DNA from: Monoplex corrugatus
Lineage: Eukaryota > Mollusca > Gastropoda > Littorinimorpha > Ranellidae
Length of the DNA stretch: 12,500 nt
NCBI GenBank assembly: GCA_030674185.1
Contig: CM060312.1
Coordinates: forward strand, 50,369,807-50,382,306
Direction: 5' to 3'
The translations under genes were made by a program, and so were the position numbers. Shown here one piece after another: positions 1 to 8,490 of this stretch. The stretch's first letter is position 1, and every line of letters starts with the position of its first letter. The notes beneath the pieces were generated by a model. That model had not been told where the DNA came from and made no database searches. It was given only the letters and a program-made list of their open reading frames with translations.

Positions 1-250
1 CGGGCACGATAGTCAAGTGGGTAAGACGTCGGTCTTCCAATAGGAAATAGGTAAAGGTTGAAGGTTTTTTCATCTCTCAGGTCAACAATGTACGTCTTGT
101 TAATCCCTAAATCCCGTTCGTGTGTGCACATACGCAGAACATAAAATATGCTCCTTAAGGATCCTGTCAATGTCCGATGGCTTATGGAAACATAAAAACA
201 CCCTGTCTGCACACCCACCGTGGGCCGAAGATAGAGTATGCAGATTGTGC
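1..250 (+). mobile_element. tRNA-derived SINE (probable gastropod/mollusc type), diverged, possibly cut by the window edge
   Basis: A short non-autonomous retroposon that would be transcribed by RNA polymerase III and mobilised by a partner LINE. The head holds a perfect match to the A-box consensus TRGYNNARNNG at 10-20 (TAGTCAAGTGG). A weak B-box-like GGTTGAAGGTT lies at 56-66, about the right distance downstream. The body after about position 75 (CAGGTCAACAATGT, then CGTTCGTGTGTGCACATACG near 116, GATCCTGTCAATGTC near 160, GGCTTATGGAAACA near 180) matches, from memory, a SINE body common in gastropod genomes. The right limit is uncertain: similarity fades after about 250, and I see no clear tail or target-site duplication. 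The weak B box suggests an old, silent copy. Family name not assigned. Confidence 0.7.
10..66 (+). promoter_or_regulatory. Internal RNA polymerase III promoter remnant of the SINE (A box 10-20, degenerate B box 56-66)
   Basis: TAGTCAAGTGG at 10-20 fits all fixed positions of the A-box consensus. GGTTGAAGGTT at 56-66 has the GGTT start of a B box but lacks the CGANTCC remainder. The spacing is typical of tRNA-derived heads. Probably inactive in its present form; no cloverleaf can be folded with confidence, so I do not call a tRNA. Confidence 0.5.
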
Positions 251-441
251 AGTAACATATCACCTGCACAGTGTAGTCGAAAGAACATACATACAGCATC
301 CGAGAAAAATCAGAACACTTATAAAAGGGTAGTTAGTCAAAAACGATGGCAATGGTGGTGAACGTTTGCTTGTTGCATTGGGGATGGCTGGGGACTTGGA
401 CTGGTGGGACCATGATGTGAAAGTGTTTTTCAAAGTATAGA

Positions 442-499
442 TTGTTTCGGTGACAGTAGATGTAAGGATATTGTGTCGGTGACAATAAATGTAAGGACA
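442..499. repeat. Two-copy tandem duplication, 29-base unit
   Basis: Units 442-470 and 471-499 align without gaps at 25 of 29 positions. Shared words are TCGGTGACA and ATGTAAGGA. Non-coding as far as can be seen. Confidence 0.85.
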
Positions 500-1216
500 T
501 ACAATACTAGTTTGAAATGAAAAAGACTAGAACCCGTAAATTAGGCAGAACCTTTAGACCTCGTCAGCGTTTAGAATGCATTGGGCAGGATCTGGATATC
601 TTTCATGATTGTTTTGGGCCTTCATTCACAAGGCGATATTTTTTGGTGTAGTGCATACGGAGTCATCCAACTGTAATGCTAGATCTTGAATATACCGAAA
701 CTTAAAAAGTCAAACGAAAATACCTAACTGAAGTTGGACTTTCGATGAATTCATTGCACTCAATTCCATAGGTGCTTCACCTAAGTCTGCAAGCAGTTGT
801 ACGACAGAACCTGCATGAAATCGTACGTGCTGGTAAAATCTTGGCGGAATCTGTTGATCAAGACTCAAGTCAGCGCATAGGATTTTTAGAAGGCTCGAGG
901 AATCTGCTAGATAACTGCTGGTAGATTTGGGTGGAACACACAGAATTTGGCCGAGTACAGTCAGTACCTTTTAAACAAATTATTTTTTTAAAAACGGCAT
1001 AAATACGGCCTTACCACAGTCTGTCTTACAGAATGAAACATTGTTTGCCAGCCAAACCCTTGAGCCAAACGTAATTTTCGTTTTTGTTTGTTTTTGGTTT
1101 TTTTTTAGAAAAGGCCAATGGAATATTGTTGGACTTGTAACCCACATAATACTGAAACCAGTTCTGTATATTCCTGATTTACCATTGTTCTGGACTGTGA
1201 TCAAACTTGGTATCAG

Positions 1217-1270
1217 TGTGTTCAGTCGAGTTATATTCATGAATGTGTACAGTCGAGTTACATTCGTGAA
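1217..1270. repeat. Two-copy tandem duplication, 27-base unit
   Basis: Units 1217-1243 and 1244-1270 align at 24 of 27 positions; the shared core is CAGTCGAGTTA followed by ATTC and TGAA. The flanking bases do not continue the repeat. Confidence 0.85.
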
Positions 1271-2504
1271 CACTTCTATCAGAACATATACGTGTGAGAG
1301 TCAAGAGGCAGTGTAAGTTATCTCCCTTCCTCCCTCTCCTTTTTTTCTGAGGGGGTGGGAAAGAGTGAGGAGATAAAAAGAAAAACACATAAAAAAGCAA
1401 AAGGGCCATGAAAAGTCCATTGTGACTGATGTATCCTACAACTCTAAACAGTCAGCCACACAGCTTCGCCTGAGGCCCCATCGTGACCTACCGACTCCTT
1501 TCAGACAAAAAACGATTACATCCAGCCAGAAAAAGAGAAAAATATGGCCGGGTTCAATCATGCGAGAAATATTCTCGTCTTAGAGGCGAATTGTGTGCGC
1601 ACGTCAACTGGTGATTTTTCTCGCTGTGTTCATGGGTGAGTGGCTTGCAGGGCGACGGGCCAGAGAGTGAGCAGAAAGCAAGCAGTTTCAGGATCCCACC
1701 ATAAAACATGGTCCCCACTCTGTCTGGGCCCTGGGATCGGGCCCTGGCCTTATGCCAGACCTTTAAAGATGGCGTAACGGACAGTCAGTTCCGAATTAAA
1801 AATTGTCCTTTTCTTCATTTTATTTCTGTTCTTGATGCTAATATTGTTGTGGATAGTACAGAAGAATTTCATATTTATTAAAATCAGTTTGATTACATTC
1901 ACAGAGGACTAAAATTATATCATTATATTATTGTGGATGACACTCAAATAACACAGCATTGCAGTTGGACAAAAATGAAGTTGTATAACATTAACATGTG
2001 GGCAGGACAAACGCAGGATAGTTCACGTACACAGTAATGAAGTATTTAGATAGTACTCTGAGAGTGTGTTGGACATTAATTATCAAATAATACAAACGAA
2101 GTAATAAGACATTTGTGAAACAGAACAGTAAATGCAGTTTGACATGAGTCACTCGGAGCATGTAATACAAGTGGACAACATTTGTCAAATGGGACAGACA
2201 GCGCAGCTGGATGATATTGCTTAGTTCAAATGATTATTGTGTTGGAATCTCAAACGGTTGAAAAGTTATCCAATCGAAAACAGTCCTTCTTTTGTGTTCA
2301 GGAGGCGTTTTCATTACTCGAGAACTAATGTCGCCGCGTCGATAATACGGGCTATATGGGTTTTGAATGGTATAAAGTACTGTTCCTGACCTAATCATAT
2401 CCAAGGAAAAACAAAACTTATTTTGTACAAACCGGAAACACAAATAGAATCAGAACGCGTATTGAATATAACAAAACAAGATGGCACAAATTTAAGACCA
2501 ACTG

Positions 2505-2988
2505 ATCTTTGTCATCTTAAGAAATAAAGATATGCCAATTGTATTAAAACGTCGAGTGTATGACGCATGCATAACGCCGACTGTGACATATGGAATCGAA
2601 ACATGGAACCTGACGAAACGTCAGCTCCTAAAACTGCGAACCACGCAAAGGGCCCACGAACGGATCATGATGGGAATCACCTGGAAGGACCGGAGAACGG
2701 CGGCATGCGTAAGAGGAAAAACGAAGCTCCAAGACATAGTAGATACAGTTTGTGAAAAAAAACTGGACCTGGGCTGGTCATGTCATTAGGATATCTGACA
2801 ACAGATGGACCACCAAAGTGAGGCACCGGATCCCTCGAAGCCAAAAAAGGAACAGAGGTCGCCAGAGAACCAGATGGCGAGACGTTCTAGCAAAGTTCAA
2901 CAAACAATGGACCAGAACAGCAGTTAACCGGCAACACCGGCGTGCGATGAGGAAGGCTTATATCCAACAACGGACCCAAACAAGCTGA
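2505..2988 (+). pseudogene. RTE-type reverse transcriptase, C-terminal remnant, frameshifted
   Basis: Two overlapping frames together cover about 155 residues of the region downstream of the RT catalytic core. The first frame (2505-2789, no upstream start; in-frame stop at 2493) contains LKRRVYDACITPTVTYGIETW and RTTQRAHERIMMGI. The second (from about 2752 to the stop at 2986-2988) contains NWTWAGHVIR, the RGRQRTRWRD block and a KAYIQQ ending. This block order (TYGxETW, RAxER, WAGH, GRPxxRW, AYxQQ) is characteristic of RTE-clade polyproteins. The switch between frames falls on or next to a run of eight A at 2755-2762, where a length change of one base (or two) would break the frame. No catalytic YADD motif is present because of the 5' truncation. 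Not functional. Confidence 0.85.
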
Positions 2989-3010
2989 AGTGAAAATGAA
3001 GTGAGTGTGT
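2515..3010 (+). mobile_element. 5'-truncated RTE-clade non-LTR retrotransposon (LINE) fragment
   Basis: About 500 bases carrying only the C-terminal end of an RTE-type endonuclease/reverse-transcriptase polyprotein and its short 3' tail. Protein similarity starts at about 2514 (ILRNKDMP) and runs to the stop at 2986-2988. The tail that follows (TGAAGTGAAAATGAAGTGAG, 2986-3005, then TGTGTGA) resembles the TGA-rich tails usual for RTE elements. GATCTTTGTCA (2504-2514) and GACCTTTGTCA (3011-3021) flank the insert and match at 10 of 11 bases, so they are a candidate target-site duplication. RTE copies are typically 5' truncated, which fits loss of the endonuclease and catalytic RT domains. Dead copy. 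Confidence 0.8.
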
Positions 3011-3080
3011 GACCTTTGTCAAGCCTACACAAAAGACAACAAAGAATGGATACATGAAAACTTACGGAACAGTATTTTGA
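3011..3080. other. Spacer between the RTE fragment and the 40-base minisatellite
   Basis: Unique-looking sequence; its first 11 bases are the right-hand candidate target-site duplication of the RTE fragment. No other feature seen. Confidence 0.5.
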
Positions 3081-3708
3081 TGTGTACAGAAATTGAAAGC
3101 TTGTTTCATATTGACTTTGGTGTGTACAGAAATAGAAAGCTTGTGCGATGTTTACTTTGGTGTGTACAGAAATGGAAAGCTTGTGCGATGTTTACTTTGG
3201 TGTGTACAGAAATAGAAAGCTTGTGCGATGTTTACTTTGGTGTGTACAGAAATGGAAAGCCTGTACGATGTTTACTTTGGTGTGTACAGAAATGGAAAGC
3301 CTGTACGATGTTTACTTTGGTGTGTACAGAAATGGAAAGCCTGTACGATGTTTACTTTGGTGTGTACAGAAATGGAAAGCTTGTACGATGTTTACTTTGG
3401 TGTGTACAGAAATGGAAAGCTTGTACGATGTTTACTTTGGTGTGTACAGAAATGGAAAGCTTGTACGATGTTTACTTTGGTGTGTACAGAAATGGAAAAC
3501 TGGTATTTTCTTCACTTTCGTGTGTGCAGAAATTTGAAACCTTTACAACCTTTACTTCGGTGTATAAGAAATGGATAGCTTGTTCCATCTTTACTTTGGA
3601 GTGTATAGAAATGGAAAGTTTGTATTGTCTTTGTAGAGAAATAGAAAAGTTGTAAACGTTTACTTTGGTGTTTACAGATATGGACAGCTTGAACAATCTT
3701 TACTTTGA
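3081..3708. repeat. Minisatellite, 40-base period, about 16 units
   Basis: Units begin TGTGTACAGAAAT and end GATGTTTACTTTGG. Units 2-10 (3121-3480) are exactly 40 bases and nearly identical; unit 1 (3081-3120) and units 11-16 (3481-3708) are progressively degenerate, with some length changes (unit 13 is 39 bases). The central nine fall into three blocks of three: 3121-3240 has CTTGTGCG, 3241-3360 has CCTGTACG, 3361-3480 has CTTGTACG. Units 2 and 4 share AATAG where the others have AATGG. Because 40 is not a multiple of three and the unit has no stop in any forward frame, all three forward frames stay open. These frames are a by-product of the repeat, not evidence of a protein. Confidence 0.95.
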
Positions 3709-5175
3709 GCTTATCCCATTTTCAGCCGGGACTTGCGTTGGCACGACTGGCCAAAATAATTGCTCACTGGTTGTCGTCCTTGCCGACTGTGAACTTGTAC
3801 AATATGAAACAGCATGCTACACTCTCTACTGATTGAATAGGACTGACTCAGACCAAGCCAGTCAGTTCTCGTGGCTTAATCGTACAGATGCGACATCGCC
3901 TTCACTCAAACACACACAAGTGTGGACGTGCACGCGCGTGTGACACACGTATACACATACGCCTTGTTTGAAGCAGTTCTCAGTGTTGGTTCTTCAAACC
4001 TGTGAGAGGCATTAATGCCAGCAGCAGTACCTGCTCGAGCAGATGGTGAAAGCACCATCTTAGAATGCTATTGAAATTACGCAGAGTTTGCCTAGGTGAC
4101 AGACATTATTTTGACTGAATAACAGCTAAAATGTTGCGCTCGCTGATAGGCATTGATCATTATTTTTTTTTATCTATGATTGCACGCCCATCCTTTGGTT
4201 AGCAGATGTTGAGTTGTTTCATGTTCTCTCTGTCCTGCAATATGAGAGGTTTGATTTATGCATCATGATAACATTTTTGTGTGTTTGTGATTCACTGGGC
4301 TTGAGTGTATAGGGACAGGTGATGGTATCTTTAACAGTGAGATCTGGGAAGGGGGAGGGGAACCAGTAAAATGGCTGCTTTACTAATAATGGTCGTTTTG
4401 GTAGGAGAGGTAGTTGTGAGTCAGTGGGAAGGATGATGTGTGCAGAGAGGAAGGTTTAATGATCACTGGGCCATACAACTGCCATCACCAGCCCCAATGA
4501 TGTCAGACACTATTGGTTTTGAATAAACAATCCTCCTTGATGGTTTTCCCCCGATCTTTACTGAATAGGAGGTAACTCCTGAGAACACCACAGTTTCTGC
4601 CCATATGAGCGAAGTCAGTGAAATTATACGACCCAACGCAGAAGATGCGAATGTGTGATTTTAGCCATTTCCTTGTGCCTGCATGCTGCATTGAATCTTA
4701 ATATGTCCATAACGGATTTTGTCTTGTATTTTGTTGTTGTTTGTTTTCGGAAATTTTTTTTTTCGTTTCTTTTTCTTGCTCATTTCTCACACTAGACGGA
4801 GCAGCAGGGATGTTGCAGTCTTTTTCTCCTAAGTTTTGTATCTGCTGTTTGTTTGCTTGTGATCTTACGCTTGACAAAGGCCAGTTGGCCGAAAATTTGC
4901 ACTTGTCTTGTCCAGTTGTATTAAATACGCGTTCTTATTCTTTTTTCGTGTTTTTTTTCTGGTTCCTGTTTGCTTGAACGTGGGCAGTCACACTTGTTTT
5001 GGATTTCATTCTTCATATTCATATACGTTGATTTTGTTTTGTTTTAACAGGTAAGATTTAAACCTAAGTTGCAGGGAGTTTTCTCTGCTTCATTAATCCA
5101 AATTACGTGGTAAATTCTGTTTTGCTTTCAGAGGTCATAACTGAGGAAAACATGCATTGTCAGTTCATTGCCATG
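3709..5175. other. Gene-free stretch between the two minisatellites
   Basis: No credible coding region. It holds a short alternating CA/CG/TG-rich patch at about 3908-3960, an 8-base hairpin GTTTGAAG (3966-3973) / CTTCAAAC (3992-3999), T-rich runs near 4740-4775 and 4940-4975, and the hairpin motif at 4871-4894 listed separately. The open frame through 4741-4977 is T-rich low complexity and is not called. Confidence 0.55.
4871..4894 (+). other. GGCC hairpin followed by GAAA, resembling a mobile-element terminal or hammerhead-core motif
   Basis: TTGACAAA is followed by a perfect GGCC-AGTT-GGCC stem-loop (4879-4890) and GAAA (4891-4894), then about 30 bases later by a TTGTATTAAATACG segment and a T-rich run. 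Hammerhead ribozymes have the order CUGANGA, stem II, GAAA, and Penelope-like element ends often carry such a core. Here the first block differs from CUGANGA at two positions and an extra A precedes the stem. I could not find convincing stems I or III. A fossil of such an end is possible but unproven. Confidence 0.25.
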
Positions 5176-5370
5176 TCAGATCTTTAAGGTAAAAATCAAA
5201 GGAAAGATGACTTATCAGATCTTTAAGGTAAAAATCAAAGGAAAGATGACTTATCAGATCTTTAAGGTAAAAATCAAAGGAAAGATGACTTATCAGATCT
5301 TTAAGGTAAAAATCAAAGGAAAGATGACTTATCAGATCTTTAAGGTAAAAATCAAAGGAAAGATGACTGA
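5176..5370. repeat. Minisatellite, five copies of a 39-base unit
   Basis: Units 5176-5214, 5215-5253, 5254-5292, 5293-5331 and 5332-5370 are identical except for the last bases of the fifth (GACTGA instead of GACTTA). The unit contains AGATCTTTAAGG and GGAAAGATGACTTA. Near-perfect identity implies a recent expansion. Because 39 is a multiple of three, one forward frame (5168-5383) reads as a lysine-rich 13-residue repeat (IFKVKIKGKMTYQ). With no other coding support I treat it as non-coding. Confidence 0.95.
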
Positions 5371-5748
5371 AGGACCTTGTTAAATACTGTGGAAAGTGTT
5401 GCTGACCGTCTGTCTACAAACTTGACGAGGTCTTGCTTACAAAGCTGTCTTGCTCGTTCATAGCCTGGAAAGTAACTGTGCAGCTTATGAACTAGGCCTT
5501 TTCTGATAGAGCACGTCTGAAAGGGAAGGAAGGGTAAAAGAAATGTATTGAACATTGCCAAAAGCCTCTCTAAAAACCAGACATTGTGGACAAACCTGAA
5601 ATATTCATGCGTGACAAGGCAGAACACAGAAGTGGGAGAAGTACGCTACTCCACCCCCCATCCACCACATACTCATTCCTAGACACCCCACATACAGACC
5701 CCGGGTAGCCAAGCGGTGTGTAATCGCCATAAACAAACCAGCAGCGAG
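5371..5748. other. Stretch between the 39-base repeat and the candidate exon
   Basis: No recognised element. A minus-strand open frame spans 5352-5627 (91 residues) but has no recognisable domain and overlaps the repeat. The C-rich segment 5650-5705 leads into an 11-base A-box-like word (TAGCCAAGCGG, 5706-5716), but no B box follows, so I do not call a tRNA or SINE. Confidence 0.45.
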
Positions 5749-6207
5749 ATGTTGACGCCTGAGGAAGACGCTGAAAGACGTGTTGTCAATACCCTGGTGG
5801 CGGACCCACCGTTCTTCCTGCCGGCTGCCTTTGTCGACAGTGTCGCGGTCTCCGTGGTAGGTCGCTGGATGCCCGCCCCAAAACTTTTCTCGTCTTTGTG
5901 GCCGCTTTCAATGAAGTACGGGCCAACTGACGGGGATACAAAAGGGACTGGAAGTGTCAGCGTAGTTCCGATGCACGGGCAACTGTCTTTTGAGGACAGG
6001 GATCTTGATTTGGAGACATACTACGTGTCTTTACCTGCCGTTTATATCGATTGCATGTGTTATCTGACTATTTGTGTGTTTGATATGTTCATTCTCCTTT
6101 ACACAACTGATTCAGACGTACATGTGACTTTTCTGTACAGGCACCCTAATCGCACCCCCCCCTCTCCCCCATTTTCTCACCTCTACCAGTTCCTTTTGAA
6201 GAACTAA
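5749..6207 (+). CDS. Unrecognised open frame, possible exon of a cellular gene
   Basis: An open frame of 152 codons from the ATG at 5749; the frame is open back to a stop at 5680-5682. I do not recognise the product. The first two thirds (to about 6060) look coding in composition: two consecutive 60-base rows (5761-5820 and 5821-5880) are about 57% and 68% GC by my count, against a clearly AT-rich background, and the peptide is mixed and non-repetitive, with LTPEEDAERRVVNTL near its start and GQLSFEDRDLDLETYYVSLP further on. The last third becomes hydrophobic and cysteine-rich, then proline-rich. It crosses pyrimidine tracts ending in CAG at about 6138-6140 and 6188-6190 that look like splice acceptors, so the real exon may end before 6060 and the annotated stop may lie beyond the coding part. 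No strong GTRAGT donor is visible in 5990-6070. It could also be a fragment of an unknown transposon. Confidence 0.35.
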   Translation: MLTPEEDAERRVVNTLVADPPFFLPAAFVDSVAVSVVGRWMPAPKLFSSLWPLSMKYGPTDGDTKGTGSVSVVPMHGQLSFEDRDLDLETYYVSLPAVYIDCMCYLTICVFDMFILLYTTDSDVHVTFLYRHPNRTPPSPPFSHLYQFLLKN

Positions 6208-6937
6208 TGCCGGAAAAGGTTTTGCCTGAGAAAAACTATATGGTGTAATTCTTTCAAATAATACGACCCCAGTTTAAAAAAGTACTGACTTCAGTGGTCA
6301 GGTACTAGAGATGATTTTTTAAAAGTCAGTTATTGATAACATTAAATGTCATGACTGGCGCAACAAGCTGACATGAATGAGTCGCAGATTAGCTTGAATG
6401 TTCTTGGTTTGTTTATCAGAACGTTGCCAACTGAATGTGATCTGCTGTTTATGGACAGATCTGTATAACACGCGATCACACGTCCTGTCAAATAACTTGC
6501 TAAGTGAATTATTGCAATAATAGATTTAAAAAATAGTGTTCATTGAATAAACTGATCATGAAGAGAGCGTGCGTGAATGAAGGGACAAGGCAGAGAGCGA
6601 GTTGATTATGAATGGAAATCAAAGTATTGTAGAAATGGGAGCAAAATGTGCCATCTGAAATTTCCTGGAAAGCCTGTTTCCTAAAGATATGTTATTCAAC
6701 GGATTTAAAATGAAAATAACTACAATCAAGAATTGTACACCGAATTATTGCAACTGATGAATGTAGATTACAAATATAATTTCTGCAATACGGAAAATGA
6801 CATTATTGAAACACATATTCTGCCGATATAGGCAAGTGAGAGGATTTTGGAAAAAAAAATGTAAGACTTATTTAAAGAAACATACATAGTGCTAGCAGTT
6901 TACCTTTCATTTGACAGGAAACATTGTGTTGTTTGGA
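6208..6937. other. AT-rich gene-free stretch
   Basis: No open frame of interest, no repeat of note and no RNA signal. It leads up to the left copy of the 57-base direct repeat. Confidence 0.6.
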
Positions 6938-6994
6938 GTAGATAAAGAAGTTAAAAGTGACAATACGTTTGAGTTAATTGTTTTATTTGCAGAT
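6938..6994. repeat. Left copy of a 57-base imperfect direct repeat flanking the L2-type LINE
   Basis: Aligns without gaps to 8841-8897 at 48 of 57 positions. The best conserved part is TAATTGTTTTATTTGCA. The right edge of this copy meets the point where reverse-transcriptase similarity begins. The simplest reading is an unusually long target-site duplication. The end, TTGTTTTATTTGCAG, also looks like a splice acceptor. Confidence 0.8.
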
Positions 6995-7023
6995 TTCCAT
7001 CACTGTCCCCTATCTCATCATCC

Positions 7024-8490
7024 ATGCTTCGCAAATGTCTTGATGTGCTCTTGCCATATATTACTCATGTGGTCAATGATTCTTTGTCGTCTGGTTCTTT
7101 TTCGTCTGTGTTCAAGCATGCCATTGTTCGACCACTGATCAAAAAACCCTCATTGGATAGAAATTGTTTGAAGAGCTATAGGCCTGTTTCAAATTTGTCA
7201 TTTTTGTCTAAATTAGTAGAAAGGATTGTCTTGTCACAACTGCTTGAGCATCTTCATCAGAATCATTTGTTCAATCCGCACCAGTCAGCATACAGGCAGG
7301 CACACTCCACAGAAACAGCACTCTTGAAGATAGTTAATGATATTCTCCTTGGCTTGGACGATGATGGAGTGTCAGTACTGGCGTTATTAGATCTGTCCGC
7401 AGCATTTGACACTATAGACCACACACTTCTCCTGAACAGGCTTCAGCACTCTTTTGGCATACGTGACCTTGCTCTCTCCTGGATCCACTCTTATTTGACT
7501 GATCGGACTCAGACTGTGTGTGTCAACTCCAGGTATTCGGAAGAGTCTGTCTTGGCGTATGGTGTCCCACAGGGTTCGGTCCTAGGACCGATCCTGTTTG
7601 TGCTGTACGCCAGTCCTGTGTCTGATGTCATCAGTCGTCATGCCTTGTCACATGAGAGCTTCGCTGATGATACACAGCTTCATCAGTCGGCCTCACTGGC
7701 GGAACTCGATGGCTTGGTGACACGCACGCAGGACTGTATCTCGGATCTGAAGTCCTGGATGACGCACAACAAACTACAACTGAATGACGACAAGACTGAA
7801 CTTCTACTCGCCTGTCCCACTAAATTTCTCCATGATCCTTCTCTTCCGAAGTCTCTTCTGATAAATGACGTTGACATTCCTTTCTCTCCCACTGTTCGCA
7901 GTCTCGGTGTTGCGCTTGATCAGAGTCTGACCTTCCAGCAACACATCTCAAACATCTGTAGGGTAGCGTATCTAGAGTTACGTAGAATCAGCTCTGTCCG
8001 TCATTACCTGTCTGTTGATGCAACCAAAACGCTAATTTGTGCATTTGTTCTTTCAAGGATTGATTACTGCAACTCTCTCTTAGCTGGCATCCCCAAAAAC
8101 CTTTTAGACAGACTTCAAAAGATTCAGAACAACGCTGCACGTCTCATCTTTAAATCCTCTAAGTTTGACCATGTCACTCCTCTCCTCCGCACTCTGCACT
8201 GGCTGCCTGTCTCTGACAGAATAGATTACAAGCTTGCTACTCTTTCCTTTTCGATTGTTTCGAACACTGCGCCAGAATACCTATCCTCGCTTCTTGACAT
8301 CTACACACCATCCCGTCAGTTGCGTTCTTCTGCAGACACACGACTCTTTCGCATCCCCCGCATTCGAACAAAAACATTCTCCTATCAAGCACCCCAAACA
8401 TGGAACAACATCCCCAACATCCTTAGGCACTCAGACACAATCACCTCATTCAAATCTGGCCTCAAAACACATCTGTATAGAAAAATGTGA
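7024..8490 (+). CDS. L2/CR1-type reverse transcriptase, C-terminal fragment (partial ORF2)
   Basis: An uninterrupted frame of 488 codons from the first in-frame ATG. The frame is open from 6973, so the true element frame enters from upstream and this ATG is not the native start. The family copies element RNA at the genomic target site. Visible RT blocks: SYRPVSNL (residues 51-58), HSTETALL (94-101), LLDLSAAFD with catalytic aspartate D123 (121-129), GVPQGSVLGP (180-189) and the catalytic FADDTQL (213-219, aspartates 215-216). After the thumb comes the long C-terminal region usual for L2/CR1 (HVTPLLRTLHWLPV, then TKTFSYQAPQTWNNIP and FKSGLKTHLYRKM at the end). All three catalytic aspartates are present. 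Missing are the endonuclease and the N-terminal RT part, so the product would be incomplete. No frameshift or stop interrupts it. Confidence 0.9.
   Translation: MLRKCLDVLLPYITHVVNDSLSSGSFSSVFKHAIVRPLIKKPSLDRNCLKSYRPVSNLSFLSKLVERIVLSQLLEHLHQNHLFNPHQSAYRQAHSTETALLKIVNDILLGLDDDGVSVLALLDLSAAFDTIDHTLLLNRLQHSFGIRDLALSWIHSYLTDRTQTVCVNSRYSEESVLAYGVPQGSVLGPILFVLYASPVSDVISRHALSHESFADDTQLHQSASLAELDGLVTRTQDCISDLKSWMTHNKLQLNDDKTELLLACPTKFLHDPSLPKSLLINDVDIPFSPTVRSLGVALDQSLTFQQHISNICRVAYLELRRISSVRHYLSVDATKTLICAFVLSRIDYCNSLLAGIPKNLLDRLQKIQNNAARLIFKSSKFDHVTPLLRTLHWLPVSDRIDYKLATLSFSIVSNTAPEYLSSLLDIYTPSRQLRSSADTRLFRIPRIRTKTFSYQAPQTWNNIPNILRHSDTITSFKSGLKTHLYRKM

Larger units (their letters stand above)
251..2504. 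other. Gene-free stretch between the SINE and the RTE fragment
   Basis: AT-rich sequence with only short chance open frames, none with a recognisable domain. It contains two short tandem duplications (442-499 and 1217-1270, listed separately), a pyrimidine/purine patch at 1318-1378 whose ends TTATCTCC and GGAGATAA are inverted repeats, a small hairpin at 1563-1577 (CGAGAA / TTCTCG), and a duplicated GGGCCCTGG at 1726-1734 and 1739-1747. I see no promoter, splice-supported exon or RNA gene. Confidence 0.6.

Noticed and set aside
1960..2200. Recurring TGGACA-like words that might be a decayed tandem repeat
   Set aside because: Spacing is irregular (roughly 20 to 70 bases) and the words are short, so chance in AT-rich DNA is sufficient.
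3005..3655. 216-codon open frame (and two shifted ones) across the 40-base repeat, with YxxGVYRNGKPVRCLLW-like repeats
   Set aside because: All three forward frames are open simply because the unit has no stop and 40 is not a multiple of three; the longest lacks an ATG and there is no flanking coding signal.
3081..3708. CRISPR-like array
   Set aside because: Units are contiguous repeats without unique spacers, in clearly eukaryotic DNA.
5168..5383. 71-codon lysine-rich repeat protein
   Set aside because: Five near-identical 39-base units keep the frame open automatically; there is no non-repeat coding sequence.
5352..5627. 91-codon minus-strand frame with mixed composition
   Set aside because: No recognisable domain, overlaps the 39-base repeat and shows no composition shift; kept only as a note.
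5706..5716. A-box match TAGCCAAGCGG suggesting a tRNA or SINE
   Set aside because: No B box within the next 80 bases and no SINE body; a match to a loose 11-base consensus alone is weak.
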